64,000 bases of DNA from NCBI RefSeq assembly GCF_014472395.1, contig NZ_JACSZW010000006.1, forward strand, positions 124,001 to 188,000, read 5' to 3'. The first letter of the stretch is position 1, and each line of letters opens with the position of its first letter. Source of the DNA: Pedobacter sp. N36a (lineage in GTDB: Bacteria; Bacteroidota; Bacteroidia; Sphingobacteriales; Sphingobacteriaceae). Under the pieces are notes generated by a model. That model ran no database searches, was not told the origin of the DNA, and saw only the letters and a program-made list of their open reading frames with translations. Positions 53,225-62,933 of the stretch are shown piece by piece. The position numbers and the translations under genes were made by a program.

Positions 53225-54571
53225 TTAAAACAAAATTCCGGTCAGCACAAAACCAACAATAATTGCAGTAGATAAGGCCACAAGGCCTGGTACCATAAAA
53301 CTATGGTTCAGCACATATTTACCGATCTTCGTACTCCCCGTTCGGTCAAAATCTATGGCCGCAACAAGGGTAGGGTAACCTGGAAGTAAGAAATCACCGT
53401 TAACGGCAGGAAACATCGCAATCAAATGCGGATTCACAATTCCTAAGGCAAGTCCCATCGGCATAATTGTCCTGGTCGTGGCTGCCTGACTAAAAGTCAA
53501 AGCACCCATAATGAACAAGGCAAAAGCGAAAGTCCATGGGTAAACAGAAACAATGTCTTTAAAAGTATGCTCAATGATGGCCTCATTTGCCGCCATAAAA
53601 GTAGCACTCATCCACACCACACCCAGTACAGAAACTACTGCGGTCGCCATAGAAGTGAATAAACTCATTTTTACCACTTTTGCTGCGGAGGTTTTAGTGA
53701 TCAGCATGATCATCGCAGAAGCGGTTAGCGTGATCATAATGATCAAACTCGTTAAACTGATCGTACCATCTGCATTCACGCTAAAGCTCTTTCCACCACC
53801 AACGTGTGGCACTAAACCAGGGAAAGCACCGAATAAAATGATCAGCAGAATCGCTAATCCAAATATCCCAACGGCAATTTTAGCACCTGGAGTAGCCTGG
53901 TAATGGTTTTTTCCTCCACTGGTATCCGTAGGGTCCATCGAACGTGCAAATTCAGGGTCCTTCATTTTCTCTAGAAATATCGGATCCTTATCTAATTCCA
54001 AACCCTTTTTACGTACCACCAGAATGCTGACAAATATCCCAACAATGGAAGCCGGGATACAAATCTTCATAATGTCAATCGAAGCAGAAGAATACGCAAG
54101 AATCGCCACTAATGAAGCCGTAGCTGCACTCATCGGGCTCCCGGTAATGGCCAGATGAGAGGCAATCACAGAAACCGATAATGGTCTTTCCGGCCTGATT
54201 CTTTGCTTGGCCGCCACTTCCGCAATGATTGGTAAAAGAGAGTACACAATATGTGCAGTTCCCGCAAACAGACATAGGAAATAAGTGGTGAATGGCGCTA
54301 TAAAAGTAATCTGAGTTGGGTTTTTCCTAATGATCTTCTCGGCAATACTGACCAGATAGTCTAAACCACCAGCCGCCTGTAAAGTGGCAGCGGTGGTGAC
54401 AATGGCAAGAATAATCAACAATACGGCAACAGGAGGTTCGGCCGGTGTCATTTTGAACACCAGCACGAAAATCATTAATCCTACCATTCCCATCACCCCG
54501 AGCCCAATACCTTTCATTTGTGACCCGATCAGGATCATGGCTAATAATATGCCGAGCTGTACGAATATCAT
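53225..54571 (-). CDS. Anaerobic C4-dicarboxylate transporter (Dcu family)
   Basis: The protein has 448 residues with about 10-12 membrane segments. Typical DcuA/B pattern: GLGVMGMVGLMIFVLVF, AGTAHIVYSLLPIIAEVA, IRPERPLSVSVIASHLAITG, SPMSAATASLVAIL and the C-terminal FDRTGSTKIGKYVLNHSFM motif. It should exchange aspartate or fumarate/succinate. It overlaps the aspartase gene by 4 bases (ATGA) and is the last gene of the operon, pairing with AspA: aspartate in, fumarate or succinate out. Confidence 0.92.
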   Translation of the reverse strand: MIFVQLGILLAMILIGSQMKGIGLGVMGMVGLMIFVLVFKMTPAEPPVAVLLIILAIVTTAATLQAAGGLDYLVSIAEKIIRKNPTQITFIAPFTTYFLCLFAGTAHIVYSLLPIIAEVAAKQRIRPERPLSVSVIASHLAITGSPMSAATASLVAILAYSSASIDIMKICIPASIVGIFVSILVVRKKGLELDKDPIFLEKMKDPEFARSMDPTDTSGGKNHYQATPGAKIAVGIFGLAILLIILFGAFPGLVPHVGGGKSFSVNADGTISLTSLIIMITLTASAMIMLITKTSAAKVVKMSLFTSMATAVVSVLGVVWMSATFMAANEAIIEHTFKDIVSVYPWTFAFALFIMGALTFSQAATTRTIMPMGLALGIVNPHLIAMFPAVNGDFLLPGYPTLVAAIDFDRTGSTKIGKYVLNHSFMVPGLVALSTAIIVGFVLTGILF

Positions 54572-55977
54572 TGTGAGATGAATTTAGGATTGATCAGGTT
54601 ATCAATGGAATAAACCTCATCCCATTTCGCCTGGGTAATCAGTTTTCTTTCTGTAACCACAATCTCGTAAATAGATTTACCGGTTTTCAGCGCCTCTTTA
54701 GCAATAGAAGCACATTCTTCATAACCTAGAATAGGATTCAGCTGAGTGACAATACCAATACTCTGCATCACCATATTCTTACAGTGTTCTTCATTCGCAG
54801 TAATGCCCAGCACACATTTATTTTTTAATGTCAGACAAGCTTTTGTTAGGTATTGCAAGGAAGTGAATAAGGCCATTCCAATTACTGGTTCCATTACATT
54901 TAATTGTAATTGACCAGCTTCAGCAGCCATCGTTACTGTTAAATCAGCACCAATCACATAGAAACAAGTCTGGTTCATCAGCTCAGGAATCACCGGATTT
55001 ACTTTTCCTGGCATAATCGACGAACCTGGCTGCATTGGAGGAAGGTTGATCTCATTTAAACCACATCTTGGTCCGCTGCTCAATAACCTTAAATCATTAC
55101 AAATCTTGCTCAATTTGATGGCGTTACGTTTTAACGTACCACTCAGTTGTACTAAAGCGCCAGTATCATAAGTCGCCTCAATTAAATCTGCCGCAAGAAT
55201 CACTGGAACTTTACTGATTTCTGCTAGATATTTCACGCATAAAGCAGAGTAACCTTCTGGTGCATTTACACCCGTACCAATGGCCGTAGCGCCCATATTC
55301 ACTTCAGTAATCAGCAATGCAGCTTCTTTAATACGCAGTACATCTTCGCCTAAAGTAGTGGCAAAAGCATTGAACTCCTGACCTAAAGTCATCGGAACTG
55401 CATCCTGTAATTGCGTTCTTCCCATTTTCAGCACATCCTTGAACTCTTTCCCTTTGTAGAAAAATGCTTCCTGTAATTCTTCCAAAGCCAATGCGAAAGC
55501 ATTGATCTTCAAATAAACCGCGATTCTAAATGCCGTTGGATACGCATCATTGGTGCTTTGAGAAAGGTTAACATCATTATTTGGATGTAAATGAATATAT
55601 TCTCCTTTTTTATGTCCTAAATATTCCAGACCAAGGTTCGCAATCACTTCATTCGCATTCATATTGGTAGAAGTACCCGCACCACCCTGAATCAGGTCAC
55701 TGATAAATTGATCGGTAAACTCACCTTCAATTAATCGGTCACAGGCATAAACAATAGCCTCCGCCTTTTTAGGATCTAAAATTCCAAGATCCCTGTTGGC
55801 CAATGCAGCCGCTTTTTTAACGTGACCAAAAGCCTGGATAAAAAGAGGCTCAGAACCGATAGGAATTCCAGTGATGTCGAAATTCTCTTTTGCGCGCATC
55901 GTTTGAACGCCATAATAACAGTCGTTGCTGATTTCTTTTTCTCCTAAAAAGTCGTGTTCAATTCGAAAAGTTGCCAT
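54568..55977 (-). CDS. aspA: Aspartate ammonia-lyase (aspartase)
   Basis: The protein has 469 residues, full length. Fumarase/aspartase superfamily signature PGSSIMPGKVNPVIPELMN is intact and holds the catalytic Ser loop; others: YGVQTMRAKENFDITGIPI, GAGTSTNMNANEVIANLGLE, LHPNNDVNLSQSTNDAYPTA, GRTQLQDAVPMTLGQEF. It releases ammonia from aspartate to give fumarate. It sits between periplasmic asparaginase (122 bases upstream) and the transporter (4-base overlap), making an asparagine/aspartate breakdown unit. Confidence 0.95.
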   Translation of the reverse strand: MATFRIEHDFLGEKEISNDCYYGVQTMRAKENFDITGIPIGSEPLFIQAFGHVKKAAALANRDLGILDPKKAEAIVYACDRLIEGEFTDQFISDLIQGGAGTSTNMNANEVIANLGLEYLGHKKGEYIHLHPNNDVNLSQSTNDAYPTAFRIAVYLKINAFALALEELQEAFFYKGKEFKDVLKMGRTQLQDAVPMTLGQEFNAFATTLGEDVLRIKEAALLITEVNMGATAIGTGVNAPEGYSALCVKYLAEISKVPVILAADLIEATYDTGALVQLSGTLKRNAIKLSKICNDLRLLSSGPRCGLNEINLPPMQPGSSIMPGKVNPVIPELMNQTCFYVIGADLTVTMAAEAGQLQLNVMEPVIGMALFTSLQYLTKACLTLKNKCVLGITANEEHCKNMVMQSIGIVTQLNPILGYEECASIAKEALKTGKSIYEIVVTERKLITQAKWDEVYSIDNLINPKFISQ

Positions 55978-56099
55978 AATAGTATAAAATTAAATAGTAT
56001 GTTTTGAATAATTAAATCGTTGTTTGTTTGTGTTTTCATAGCTGCTGGTGTTCTGAAATGATAAATCATATCCAGCCGGATGAGCAGCCACATCCCAAA

Positions 56100-57146
56100 T
56101 TAGTATTGCAAAAAGTATTTTTGAAGCTCCGCCGTTTTATGAGTTTTTGTTAAGCCCAGCATCAATAAAATCCTTGCTTTTTGAGGGTTCAGGTCATCAG
56201 AAACGATAGTTCCTAATTCCTTATCGTCCACTTCTCCATCTTCTACCACGCGACCAGATACACACCTGCTTCCGCGACAAACGGCAATACCATCGCCCAC
56301 TGCTTTTTTAACCGCTGCGGTAAAGGCTTCAGAGAAATTTCCGTTCCCCACACCAGCAATTACAATTCCCGCTACTTTATCTTTGATCATCACATCAAGG
56401 ATGGCAGGAGAAGCATCGGTATACATATAGGCGATCTCCACTTTAGGGAAAACCGTATTTTTATCCACCGTAAAAGGCGCAATATGTGGCGTACGACGAT
56501 CCGAAGTTTTATAGAATTCTACTTTTCCATCGAACACCTGTCCGATTGGCCCACTGTTCGGAGAACCAAAAGCATTTACTTTAGTGGTACTCCATTTGGT
56601 GACATCCCTGGAGCTAAAAATCGACTCGTTGAAGGAAACCAATACCCCGCGGTTCCTGCTTTTTTGGCTTGCAGCAAGGGTAATGGCATCAAAAAGATTC
56701 TTAGGGCCGTCTGCACTGATCGCTGTTGAAGCACGCATCGCACCGGTTAATACGACTGGATTGTCAGAGGAAATCACCAGGTCAAGAAAATAAGCAGTTT
56801 CTTCCTGCGTATCCGTACCATGGGTAATCACTATACCTTCCGCTTGTTTTTTACTGAAGATCTCATTGATTCTGATCGCTAATTTTTTCCAGATTTCCAG
56901 ACTCATGTCCTGACTGCCTACCGAAGAAATTTGTTCACCAGTCACATCAGCAACTTCTTTTATGCTGGGTATAGTGCCAATTAAGGCCGAAACGGGGATT
57001 TTACCAGCAGTATATCTTGCACGATCTGCGGAAGCGCCCTCTCCGGCAATGGTTCCACCGGTAGCCAGTATGATGATTCTTGGTTTTTGGCCATATGCTA
57101 TCTGCAGCAACAGGACCATTACTAAAAGGGACAGTAGTTTTTTCAT
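56100..57146 (-). CDS. ansB: Type II (periplasmic) L-asparaginase
   Basis: The protein has 348 residues with a signal peptide (ends AYGQ). The catalytic motif ATGGTIAGEG has nucleophile Thr32 by my count, and the second site HGTDTQEETAYFLD supplies the Thr-Asp pair (Thr/Asp of HGTDT). C-terminal GVGNGNFSEAFTAAVKKAV is typical of the AnsB dimer part. It hydrolyses asparagine (and perhaps glutamine) to aspartate in the periplasm, feeding the dicarboxylate transporter and aspartase. It is 35 bases after the porin gene. Confidence 0.95.
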   Translation of the reverse strand: MKKLLSLLVMVLLLQIAYGQKPRIIILATGGTIAGEGASADRARYTAGKIPVSALIGTIPSIKEVADVTGEQISSVGSQDMSLEIWKKLAIRINEIFSKKQAEGIVITHGTDTQEETAYFLDLVISSDNPVVLTGAMRASTAISADGPKNLFDAITLAASQKSRNRGVLVSFNESIFSSRDVTKWSTTKVNAFGSPNSGPIGQVFDGKVEFYKTSDRRTPHIAPFTVDKNTVFPKVEIAYMYTDASPAILDVMIKDKVAGIVIAGVGNGNFSEAFTAAVKKAVGDGIAVCRGSRCVSGRVVEDGEVDDKELGTIVSDDLNPQKARILLMLGLTKTHKTAELQKYFLQY

Positions 57147-57181
57147 AATGGTAGATTTATAAATATGGTAGGTGTATGCTT

Positions 57182-58447
57182 TTAAAAATTGTATAACATG
57201 CTGAAATTGATGCGTACTGCATCTTTTCCTTTTTTAATACCCTGATCCAGATGAAGCTCTTTATAGCCGATTTGAGGCTCAAAACCCACCATTAGATTGT
57301 CCAGTATGTTATAGGAAAGGTTGAGGGTGAAGTGGTAATTGGTCATTTCATTCCATAGACTTGCCGTCGCCTCTGCACCAGAAAAATGGTTGTAGGAAGC
57401 AATCACCATCGTGTGGAATTTTGGCGTCCAGAAACGTTGATAAGAAACGAAACCAGAGTTCACATTCAATAGATCTAATTCTCCCAATTTGTTCTCATTG
57501 GCAAAACCATCTAATCCTGAACCTCCAACTGCCAGAAAATAATCAGAAATGCCTTTTCCAACATTAAACTGTGCCTGTAAGTTATTTGTTAAACCAGACT
57601 TTTTATTGAAAAATATGCTGGCTATAGCAGTTACTCCATAACCATTTGCTGATTTGAATTTATAATCCTTGGTGTCGTCCAAACCATTCTGTACATTTTT
57701 TGAATCGTAACCGATGTTTCTGTAGATTCCGGCAACTTTTAAGAAGCCACCATTGTCGTAATCGTATCTTAAGGCAGCAATCACGTCCGGGATCCTCCTT
57801 GGCGCATAATCCACCCCAAGGTTTTCACTGGTAGTATAATCGAATAGCCGGCGGGGTTCCATCTGTTCTACGGCGACCTCATATCCGGCCCTGCCTTTTT
57901 CATTGAATTTGTTTCTGTAGTTCAGCTGGATTCTTCTGCTCAAGACCATTCCAGTAGGACCATCCCAATCGAGTAAACTTGCTGGCCATAAATCAGGATC
58001 TCCAAAAGTTGACCAGTTCTGGCCTAAAGTGAAGTTGTTGTACTTAATCCAGGCATGACGCAATCGGAATAGTGAAGTACGGTTTGGTCCGCCTTCAAAA
58101 TCACCTTCCAGCATGGAACTGATTTCCTTTCCGTTTTTCAATTGAGTAGTGGTCTTGAAACGAAGCTGACTCTGGCGCATATCTACCCAAAATGCAGGTT
58201 TGTTTCTGCCATACACATCATTCTCATGGATGAGAAAAGAGCTGTTCCCATGAAGGTTGCCGGTGATGTCGTAAATGCCGTTCAGCTTTAACCTGCCGAT
58301 CAGCGCAGAGCTGATTCTGGGCTTGCCATTCAGCGAGTCTTTACTCTCGTATTTAATGAGCTGCGCGTGCGCCTGATTCGTGAAAAATGAACAGCCAGCA
58401 ATAAGCAACCCAATAGTAACTTTAATATTTGTAGAGGTTGTATTCAT
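57182..58447 (-). CDS. DcaP-like outer-membrane porin
   Basis: The protein has 421 residues: signal peptide (ends NQAHAQ), then a strongly beta-barrel sequence (FWVDMRQSQLRFKTTTQLKN, SSMLEGDFEGGPNRTSLFRL, RHAWIKYNNFTLGQNWSTFG) characteristic of DcaP-type trimeric porins for dicarboxylates and related anions, ending RINFSMLYNF. First gene of the asparaginase operon (minus strand), so its likely cargo is asparagine, aspartate or related acids. No DNA-binding regulator is adjacent. Confidence 0.88.
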   Translation of the reverse strand: MNTTSTNIKVTIGLLIAGCSFFTNQAHAQLIKYESKDSLNGKPRISSALIGRLKLNGIYDITGNLHGNSSFLIHENDVYGRNKPAFWVDMRQSQLRFKTTTQLKNGKEISSMLEGDFEGGPNRTSLFRLRHAWIKYNNFTLGQNWSTFGDPDLWPASLLDWDGPTGMVLSRRIQLNYRNKFNEKGRAGYEVAVEQMEPRRLFDYTTSENLGVDYAPRRIPDVIAALRYDYDNGGFLKVAGIYRNIGYDSKNVQNGLDDTKDYKFKSANGYGVTAIASIFFNKKSGLTNNLQAQFNVGKGISDYFLAVGGSGLDGFANENKLGELDLLNVNSGFVSYQRFWTPKFHTMVIASYNHFSGAEATASLWNEMTNYHFTLNLSYNILDNLMVGFEPQIGYKELHLDQGIKKGKDAVRINFSMLYNF

Positions 58448-58930
58448 AGGAACGATTTAATAGGAGAAATGATGACCTAAGTTTCCCTCAAAAAAAAAAT
58501 CCTTTTAAATCGCTAGGAATAGCAATTGCAAGTGTACGGAGTAGTTTTTTCATAAAGAGGTAGCAGAATGAAGGAAATACTTTTGTTTCTTGAACAACCC
58601 TTTTAGCCGATAAATGTTTGAAATATATTGTAGTAATTTAATGTATCTTTTTACTGGCTGATTTTCATGTAGATAGCTATGTGTGTTTTCTTTATTGTGT
58701 TTATATCGGGATTTTATTGAAAATGATTACCATAATATGGGGCTTTTTTTTGTGCAATTAGCTTGATTAAAGACACTTGTGGATTTTGATTTAAATAAAG
58801 ATATAGTGATGGTCGTAATTAGATATTTCAGGTTGCCTTGATCAGCGTTAAATCTTACCTGCCCAATGAATTAATTTCTTCTGATAACGCTACTTTATTA
58901 TAATTTCCCTATCAAAGGACATAGGAGTAG
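58448..58930. other. About 480-base AT-rich region upstream of the asparaginase operon
   Basis: No gene is supported. It must hold the promoter of the porin operon (minus); a TACACTTG lies about 95 bases upstream of the porin start, on the minus strand, at about 58533-58540, but with no TTG at the normal distance. Nothing else recognised. Confidence 0.5.
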
Positions 58931-59551
58931 CCTGTCGAATTACCAGCATCCCAGGTTTTGGGAATAGATACCTCACAGGAAATGTTAAAGGAAGCCCTGG
59001 CTTATGAAAATGAAAACCTGCATTTTGACCAACTAGACATTAAAGATAAAATCCAATCTGGAGAAAAGTATGATCTGATCTTTTCAAATGCCGCGTTGCA
59101 ATGGCTGGATCAGCAAGAGCAGCTTTGGCCAGAAATGATTACAATGCTAAATCCTGGCGGAAAATTATTAGTTCAGATTCCTTCAAATCATGATCATTTT
59201 ACCCTTCAAACACTGAGGGGAATTGCCAGGGAAAATCCTTTTAAGGCAGCGTTAAAAGGATGGGAGCGGGGTACAGCTGTGTTAGATATTGGTGCTGATG
59301 CGCAGCTCTTATTTAAAAATGGAGCTAAAGAGATGACAATTTATGAAAAGGTTTATCCCCATATTCTGGCAGACGCAAATGCCATCTTTGAATGGACTTC
59401 TGGTACAGCAATGATCCCTTATCTGGAACACCTTCCCGAAGACTTTAAACTGCAGTTTGCAAATGAATACAAAAACAGGCTCCAGCAGCAATATCCGGAG
59501 AAACCTGTTTTTTATCCATTTAAAAGAACCCTGATGTCAGGTGTATTTTAA
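58931..59551 (+). pseudogene. N-terminally truncated SAM-dependent methyltransferase (Tam-like)
   Basis: The frame after an in-frame TAG (58928) reads PVELPASQVLGIDTSQEML, the end of the second Rossmann strand of a class I methyltransferase, and continues through SNAALQWLDQQEQLWPEMIT, MLNPGGKLLVQIPSN and a C-terminal domain like trans-aconitate methyltransferase, ending VFYPFKRTLMSGVF. The first about 50 residues, including the SAM-binding DxGCGxG loop, are absent and the first possible start is a TTG at 58958 (197 codons). Without the loop it should be inactive. The rest is intact, so the loss may be recent. Confidence 0.7.
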
Positions 59552-59552
59552 A

Positions 59553-59843
59553 TTAAGCAACTTTTTCTGTTTTATGAATAGCCGCCGGGCCGTCGATAAT
59601 ACTTGCTGAATCGGCAACAAAACGTGCAATATGAGGTTGTGAATTGTGCAGGTCTAATCCAGCCTGGCTTTCCCAGATCTCATGGAATATAAATACGTTT
59701 TTATTTTCCTGATCCTGGTGCAGGTCGTATTGAATACAAGCATTCTCTTTTCTGGATTCCGCAAGTAATTGTAACAAAAGGGCTTTCATCGCCGCATCAT
59801 TTCCGTCTGTACTTTTTATAATGGCTGTTAAATTGATATTCAT
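59553..59843 (-). CDS. Antibiotic biosynthesis monooxygenase (ABM) domain protein
   Basis: The protein has 96 residues, a single ABM ferredoxin-like domain: LTAIIKSTDGNDAAMKALLL, ESRKENACIQYDLHQDQEN, and VFIFHEIWESQAGLDLHNSQ then PHIARFVAD. It resembles YgiN-type putative quinol monooxygenases, cytosolic dimers that handle quinols or aldehydes. It ends 1 base after the stop of the truncated methyltransferase on the other strand (convergent). No partner gene in the vicinity. Confidence 0.9.
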   Translation of the reverse strand: MNINLTAIIKSTDGNDAAMKALLLQLLAESRKENACIQYDLHQDQENKNVFIFHEIWESQAGLDLHNSQPHIARFVADSASIIDGPAAIHKTEKVA

Positions 59844-60090
59844 TTTTTTGTGGTTTAATATGGGACAAAAGTAATCAGCTTTTAGCTACATTGAAAATAA
59901 CAGAAATCATAAGGAGCTATCATAATGAGGAGGATCTAGGCTGATCATCTAAATATGGGTTTTATTAATTTAAGGATTTCGTTATAGTATTCAGCGATTT
60001 TGGCATATGGCAGGGATTTAAATTAAATCTGATTAGGTTCAGTTAATCCGCTCTTCTGTAGGTAGCTGGGCGACTGAAATTTTCACACAC

Positions 60091-62343
60091 ATGAAATCTT
60101 GTTTTTCATTTATCTTCTTTTTATTAGCTGCGGTGACCAGCAGTTTGTTTGCACAGGAAAAGTCTAATGAAGTTGACTGGGCCAAATTTATGAAGCGGCA
60201 AACCTTGCGCTGGGACTCGATCGGTACCAGCTATTATAGCGGTATTCTATTGGGAAATGGTTGGCTAGGTACCAATATTTATAAAGAAGATGAGCAAACG
60301 ATCCGGTTTGATATTGGGCGGACAGATGTCACTGATCAGCGGCCTCATCAGGGCAGTGGTCTTTCAGAACCATTGATTTCCAGACCCAGATTACCCATTG
60401 GGAGGATGACAATCAAAACCCTGGGTAGGATCACCGGTGCTAAAATGAATCTTGATATTTATAATGCAACTGCAGAAGGAACAATTTATACGAGCAAAGG
60501 AACGCTGGAATTCAGTTCATTTGTACCTGCAAATGCCAATGTGATCTATATTTCAGCAAAAGGCACACAGTCGGAAAAGGATCTCAATTGGGCTTTCATT
60601 GCTGAAAAAAGTAAAAGTCCACGGATGAATCAGGAGAATGCTGGAAATCCAGCAGTATATCCGGAAAATCCAATGTATCAGCTTTCAAAAGTTGGAGAAT
60701 TTGAGCGCTGTAAACAGCCATTATTAAATGATGGAGGTTATGCCACCGTATGGACGAAAAAGCAAACAGCAGATGAAAGTACTATGCTGGTTTCGGTCGG
60801 ATATGATGCCAATGGGAAAGCAGATGAGGTAAAAGAAGCGACACAAGCCATTCAGCAATTTAGAAAAGTAAAATTATCAGCAGCACTGGCTGCACATCAA
60901 AAATGGTGGCATCAATATTATCAGCAGAGTTTTATTTCTATTCCAGATCAGCGGATGGAAAGCTTTTACTGGATTCAACTGTATAAACTCGGCTCCGCTA
61001 CCAGAGCAAATCTCCCAATGATCGACCTGATGGGACCGTGGTTCAATTCTAAAACACCCTGGCCAGGCGTATGGTGGAACCTCAATACACAGCTTACCTA
61101 TTCGCCAATATTTACAGCTAACCATTTGGAATTGGGAAAATCATTGTTCAATACACTAAACAACAACCTTCAAAACCTGATCAATAATGTGCCAGAACCA
61201 TGGAGAAAAGATGCTGCGGCTATCGGCCGGATCTCTGGTTACGATTTGGTTGCACCATTAGCAGAAGATCATAAAGCAAATGGGCAGTTTGAACTTGGAA
61301 ATTTAACCTGGGCGATGTTCTATTATTACCAGTATTATGCTTATTCAAAAGATAAACAAGAACTGCAAAAGCATATTTATTCGCTATTGAAACGATCCCT
61401 GAACCATCTTTTGTATCATTTGAAAAAGGATGAGCAGGGAATTCTGCATCTCCCTTCCTCTTTTTTGCCAGAATACAAGTATGCGGAAGATGCCAATTAC
61501 GCCCTGTCTAGCCTGCGCTGGGGCTTATCAACTTTAATCGACCTGAATAAAAAAGAAGGGTTTCAAGATACTGATCTTGGAAAATGGGAAGAAGTGATGA
61601 AAAATCTGGTGCCTTATCCTGTTAATGAAACTGGGTTGATGATTGGTAAGGAGGTTAGTTTAACGAGTTCTCATCGACATTATTCTCATTTGATGACGCC
61701 TTTGAATGCAGCCAATCAGGCTTTAATTGAAAAGTCTTTGAACCATTGGCTTTCACTTAAAGGCGCTTTACAAGGCTATACCTTTACAGGTGCTGTATCT
61801 ATCAATGCGATGATGGGCAAAGGGGATCAAGCTTACGATTTGTTAAACCAGCTTTTTGATCAGTATATACAGCCAAACACGCTGTACCAGGAGTCCGGTC
61901 CTGTAATTGAAACACCATTGTCTGCCGCAACTTCTATTCAGGAACTACTCATTCAGAGCTGGGGAGATAAAATCAGAATATTTCCTGCAATCCCTGAGAT
62001 TTGGAAGAATGTTTCTTTTGATCAGCTTCGTACCGAAGGTGGCTTCCTGGTTTCTGCCAGTTGCGTAAATGGAGCTACTCAGTTCATAAAAGTCTACAGT
62101 ACAAAAGGGGATACCTGCCGATTGGAAACAGATCTGAAAGTAAGTCTAGTCAGTTCAGATCAACGAAAAGAGCTGGCTTTCTCTGTTTTCCAAAATGAAG
62201 GGAAAATGAACATCAGTTTTTCAACGTTACCTGGGGAGACAATTTTTCTTTCTGACGGTCATCATAGACATCAATTTAAAGTACTTCCCACAACGGCAAA
62301 TATTAAAGAAAACTGGAGCTGGGGCTTGAAAAAGAAACTTTAA
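60091..62343 (+). CDS. Secreted GH95-like six-hairpin glycosidase
   Basis: The protein has 750 residues with a signal peptide (ends SLFAQ). The N-terminal beta domain carries YYSGILLGNGWLGTNIYKED then TIRFDIGRTDVTDQRPH, and the central (alpha/alpha)6 part carries YWIQLYKLGSATRANLPMID and LMGPWFNSKTPWPGVWWNLN, with NWxLS-like features ending in ESGPVIETPLSAATSIQELL and WGDKIRIFPAIP. This matches GH95-type (alpha-fucosidase-like) or closely related six-hairpin glycosidases; the substrate is not certain. Stands alone; not in an obvious glycan locus. Confidence 0.75.
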   Translation: MKSCFSFIFFLLAAVTSSLFAQEKSNEVDWAKFMKRQTLRWDSIGTSYYSGILLGNGWLGTNIYKEDEQTIRFDIGRTDVTDQRPHQGSGLSEPLISRPRLPIGRMTIKTLGRITGAKMNLDIYNATAEGTIYTSKGTLEFSSFVPANANVIYISAKGTQSEKDLNWAFIAEKSKSPRMNQENAGNPAVYPENPMYQLSKVGEFERCKQPLLNDGGYATVWTKKQTADESTMLVSVGYDANGKADEVKEATQAIQQFRKVKLSAALAAHQKWWHQYYQQSFISIPDQRMESFYWIQLYKLGSATRANLPMIDLMGPWFNSKTPWPGVWWNLNTQLTYSPIFTANHLELGKSLFNTLNNNLQNLINNVPEPWRKDAAAIGRISGYDLVAPLAEDHKANGQFELGNLTWAMFYYYQYYAYSKDKQELQKHIYSLLKRSLNHLLYHLKKDEQGILHLPSSFLPEYKYAEDANYALSSLRWGLSTLIDLNKKEGFQDTDLGKWEEVMKNLVPYPVNETGLMIGKEVSLTSSHRHYSHLMTPLNAANQALIEKSLNHWLSLKGALQGYTFTGAVSINAMMGKGDQAYDLLNQLFDQYIQPNTLYQESGPVIETPLSAATSIQELLIQSWGDKIRIFPAIPEIWKNVSFDQLRTEGGFLVSASCVNGATQFIKVYSTKGDTCRLETDLKVSLVSSDQRKELAFSVFQNEGKMNISFSTLPGETIFLSDGHHRHQFKVLPTTANIKENWSWGLKKKL

Positions 62344-62443
62344 CCTTTGATTTGATTCCTGGAGAATCCCAGGTCTTTTAAGTTTTTAGCAATAAGTATT
62401 TTGTTGTTCATTTTCATAATCATTGAAAGATCTCCAATTGGAA

Positions 62444-62793
62444 TCATAAATAGGCGATGTCCTGCAGATAAGATCCAGGTTCGCTGTCTGTTAGTTTAAA
62501 ATCTAGCAGTACGATGGCATACACAGCGGTTAAGGGTTCGCTCCAACGTGGTCCGGAAGTAATTTGTTTCTGGATCGATCTTGATAAATAAAAAATTGTT
62601 GCTCCATATTTAACATCCACAATCTTCTTTTCGCCTTTATAAACAGCATTAACAGCACTCTGTTTCGATCTGTGCCAAACAGATGCTTAAATCCGAAATC
62701 GGTTAAGTGATCAAGGAAGGGATATACAGCAGCAGCAGTCATCATATGTAAAAGGTTCTTTCTAACTTCTGTATTGAAAATGTAATTAGCCAA
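62444..62793 (-). pseudogene. Rpn/PD-(D/E)XK nuclease (transposase-like) pseudogene
   Basis: Reads from the minus ATG at 62793 as FLDHLTDFGFKHLFGT, the start motif of Rpn-family (recombination-promoting nuclease / PD-(D/E)XK transposase) proteins. Near 62650 the frame shifts, and the other frame continues KGEKKIVDVKYGAT then FYLSRSIQKQITSGPRW, EPLTAVYAIVLLDFKLTDSE before a stop at 62444. The segment between YGAT and FYLSR, which should hold the nuclease active site, is deleted. About 120 of the usual 280-300 residues remain. Confidence 0.75.
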
Positions 62794-62861
62794 TAAAGTG
62801 TGATTTATTACTAAATAATTAATTCTTATTTTTTTATTAAAGAATTTGGTAAAAATGACAA

Positions 62862-62891
62862 TTGATAATACACTAAAAGTTTGTATACTTG
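62862..62891 (+). promoter_or_regulatory. Putative housekeeping promoter for the 3' terminal gene
   Basis: TTG at 62862-62864, 19 bases, then TATACTTG at 62884-62891 (one mismatch to TAnnTTTG): the expected Bacteroidota spacing. It is 42 bases before the ATG at 62934. Confidence 0.5.
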
Positions 62892-62933
62892 TTCCGGTGT
62901 GCTGGTCAACCGTCAGTACAAAATAAAGCTAAG

